From Hyphomonas sp. TMED17 (GTDB lineage Bacteria; Pseudomonadota; Alphaproteobacteria; Caulobacterales; Hyphomonadaceae): a DNA stretch of 57,128 bases. Positions 56,227-57,128 of this stretch are shown piece by piece. The position numbers and the translations under genes are program-made. Under the pieces are notes generated by a model. That model had not been told where the DNA came from. It saw only the letters and a program-made list of their open reading frames with translations, and did no database searches. The stretch spans positions 51,767 to 108,894 of the forward strand of contig NHBW01000008.1 in the NCBI GenBank assembly GCA_002172915.1, given 5' to 3'. Every line of letters begins with the position of its first letter. Position 1 is the first letter of the stretch.

Positions 56227-57128
56227 TTATTCGCGCCCGCCGCGCCGCATCACGGCCATCAATGGCTCTACCATATACGCCAGAAGCGTGCGTGAATTAC
56301 CGGCACGAATGAACACTTCGACCGGCACGCCGGGAAGCACGGTATCTTCAAGTCCGGCAAGTTCATCCGATGACAATTGCACCCTAGCCTCGTAATAATT
56401 GTAAGTATCATCCGGTGATGATTTAAGGTCCGCACTTATTGTTGTGATTTCGCCTTTAAGCGGCTCGGTTCGCCAACTATCGATACCAGAGAGACGAAGA
56501 TCTACCAGCAAGCCTTGTTTAATGGCGTCCCGGTCCACCGGCCGGACTTCCAGAACAGCATAAAGTGACGTTGCCTCGGGGACCAATTCCATAATCGGAA
56601 TACCTGGCCCGACGACTCCACCTTCGGTCGTGTAGTTGAGGTTTAGAACCGTGCCATTGCCCGGCGATTTAATTGTTGTTCTTTGTACAACATCCGCTGC
56701 TGTCGCATAACGCTCCGAGAGTTCAGAAACGTCTTGCTCGAGCGCCAGTCGTTCTGTCCCCAACTCTTCTACAAAGCCGAGGGCTGTCCTATTGTATTCA
56801 AGAGACGACTCAGCCGCACCGGACTCGGCCTGAATCAAATTCGTCTGCAAACTCGCTATACGGCTTTCTAACGCGCTCTCTTCGCGCTCAAGTTCGAAAA
56901 CAGCATCGCGCGGCATCAGGCCCCGCTCGAATAAACCGCGCTTGATTTCGAGTTCTGCTTGAAGCTCGCGGATAGTTTCGGACAATAATGTCATTTCCCT
57001 TGCAAGACTTGCCGCGCTTGCCTGAAAGCTCTGGCGCCGTCTTGCAATTGGCGCCAATAATGCGGCGCGCGACTGCTTTTGCTGTTCAAATAATTCAAAT
57101 TGGCGAGCAATGATATCCTGCCGCTCGA
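56227..57128 (-). CDS. HlyD-family type I secretion membrane fusion protein, C-terminal part (5' end outside window)
   Basis: The frame is open past the right edge, so the N-terminal membrane anchor is missing. A long coiled coil (about 200 residues, with LQAELEIKRGLFERGLMPRDAV and SALESRIASLQTNLIQAE) is followed by the lipoyl/barrel region TIKSPGNGTVLNLNYTTEGGVVGPGIPIMELVP, then ATSLYAVLEVRPVDRDAIKQG and LPGVPVEVFIRAGNSRTLLAYM. This is the HlyD/PrsE type adaptor, working with an ABC exporter and TolC in RTX-type secretion. The ABC partner should lie further right. Confidence 0.92.
   Translation of the reverse strand, partial: ERQDIIARQFELFEQQKQSRAALLAPIARRRQSFQASAASLAREMTLLSETIRELQAELEIKRGLFERGLMPRDAVFELEREESALESRIASLQTNLIQAESGAAESSLEYNRTALGFVEELGTERLALEQDVSELSERYATAADVVQRTTIKSPGNGTVLNLNYTTEGGVVGPGIPIMELVPEATSLYAVLEVRPVDRDAIKQGLLVDLRLSGIDSWRTEPLKGEITTISADLKSSPDDTYNYYEARVQLSSDELAGLEDTVLPGVPVEVFIRAGNSRTLLAYMVEPLMAVMRRGGRE

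Overview
The window reads as a chromosomal segment of an alphaproteobacterium. Supporting marks are an operon for a fused-domain cytochrome bc1 complex (petABC), a eukaryotic-type NADP isocitrate dehydrogenase, an F1-ATPase zeta-type inhibitor (DUF1476) divergent from purC, the coaBC-dut pair, an hpf-ptsN pair, a zf-CHCC protein, and the CCA-transferase/DUF6111-like/NUDIX/DUF1285 run. The cytochrome b end, with its LGWCGA segment, recalls the Caulobacterales/Maricaulales/Parvularculales side of the class; that placement is inference. Base composition is moderate in GC by eye, except for an AT-rich stretch just after glmS.

Layout. 1-4.2 kb, plus strand: end of argB, a DUF1036 protein, a pyrimidine 5'-nucleotidase, dapD, hpf and ptsN. 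4.5-10.7 kb: GNAT-like protein, alpha/beta hydrolase, MoeB/ThiF-type enzyme, a Pif1-like helicase on the opposite strand, dut and coaBC. 10.9-18.4 kb: zinc-finger protein, an ABC ATPase without a permease, mtnP, petCBA, hemF and cca. 18.4-24.9 kb: small housekeeping enzymes, then two acidic lipoproteins with clear terminators. 25-38 kb: dehydrogenase, tRNA/rRNA methylase, icd, purS/purC with a frameshifted sulfotransferase between them, zeta subunit, grxD, rimO, CoA-ester lyase, serine hydrolase, RarD, response regulator, L,D-transpeptidase, PLP-homeostasis protein and a ThiE-like protein. 38.9-42.4 kb: glmM and glmS, divergent, both in UDP-GlcNAc synthesis.

42.4-48.4 kb is an accessory region at the 3' end of glmS. 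Tiny membrane proteins are each preceded, at almost the same distance, by a degenerate copy of the glmS 3' end. They are followed by a MAPEG protein, a DUF998/YrbL gene fusion scar, and a 611-residue FG-GAP-type lipoprotein gene that has no ATG, GTG or TTG start. An SMR transporter and small membrane proteins complete the region.

48.5-52 kb returns to ordinary genes (TetR, gpsA-yciI-ycgN, TraB/GumN lipoprotein). A tRNA-Arg(CCG) is followed by a gene-poor stretch with a 16-bp tandem repeat, an exostosin-like protein, a nitroreductase, a doubly frameshifted sulfotransferase, and the start-less (edge-truncated) HlyD-type type I secretion adaptor.

The strongest lead for something undescribed is the array of glmS-tail repeats with small membrane ORFs. 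Second is the start-less lipoprotein. The rest is mostly conserved core metabolism.
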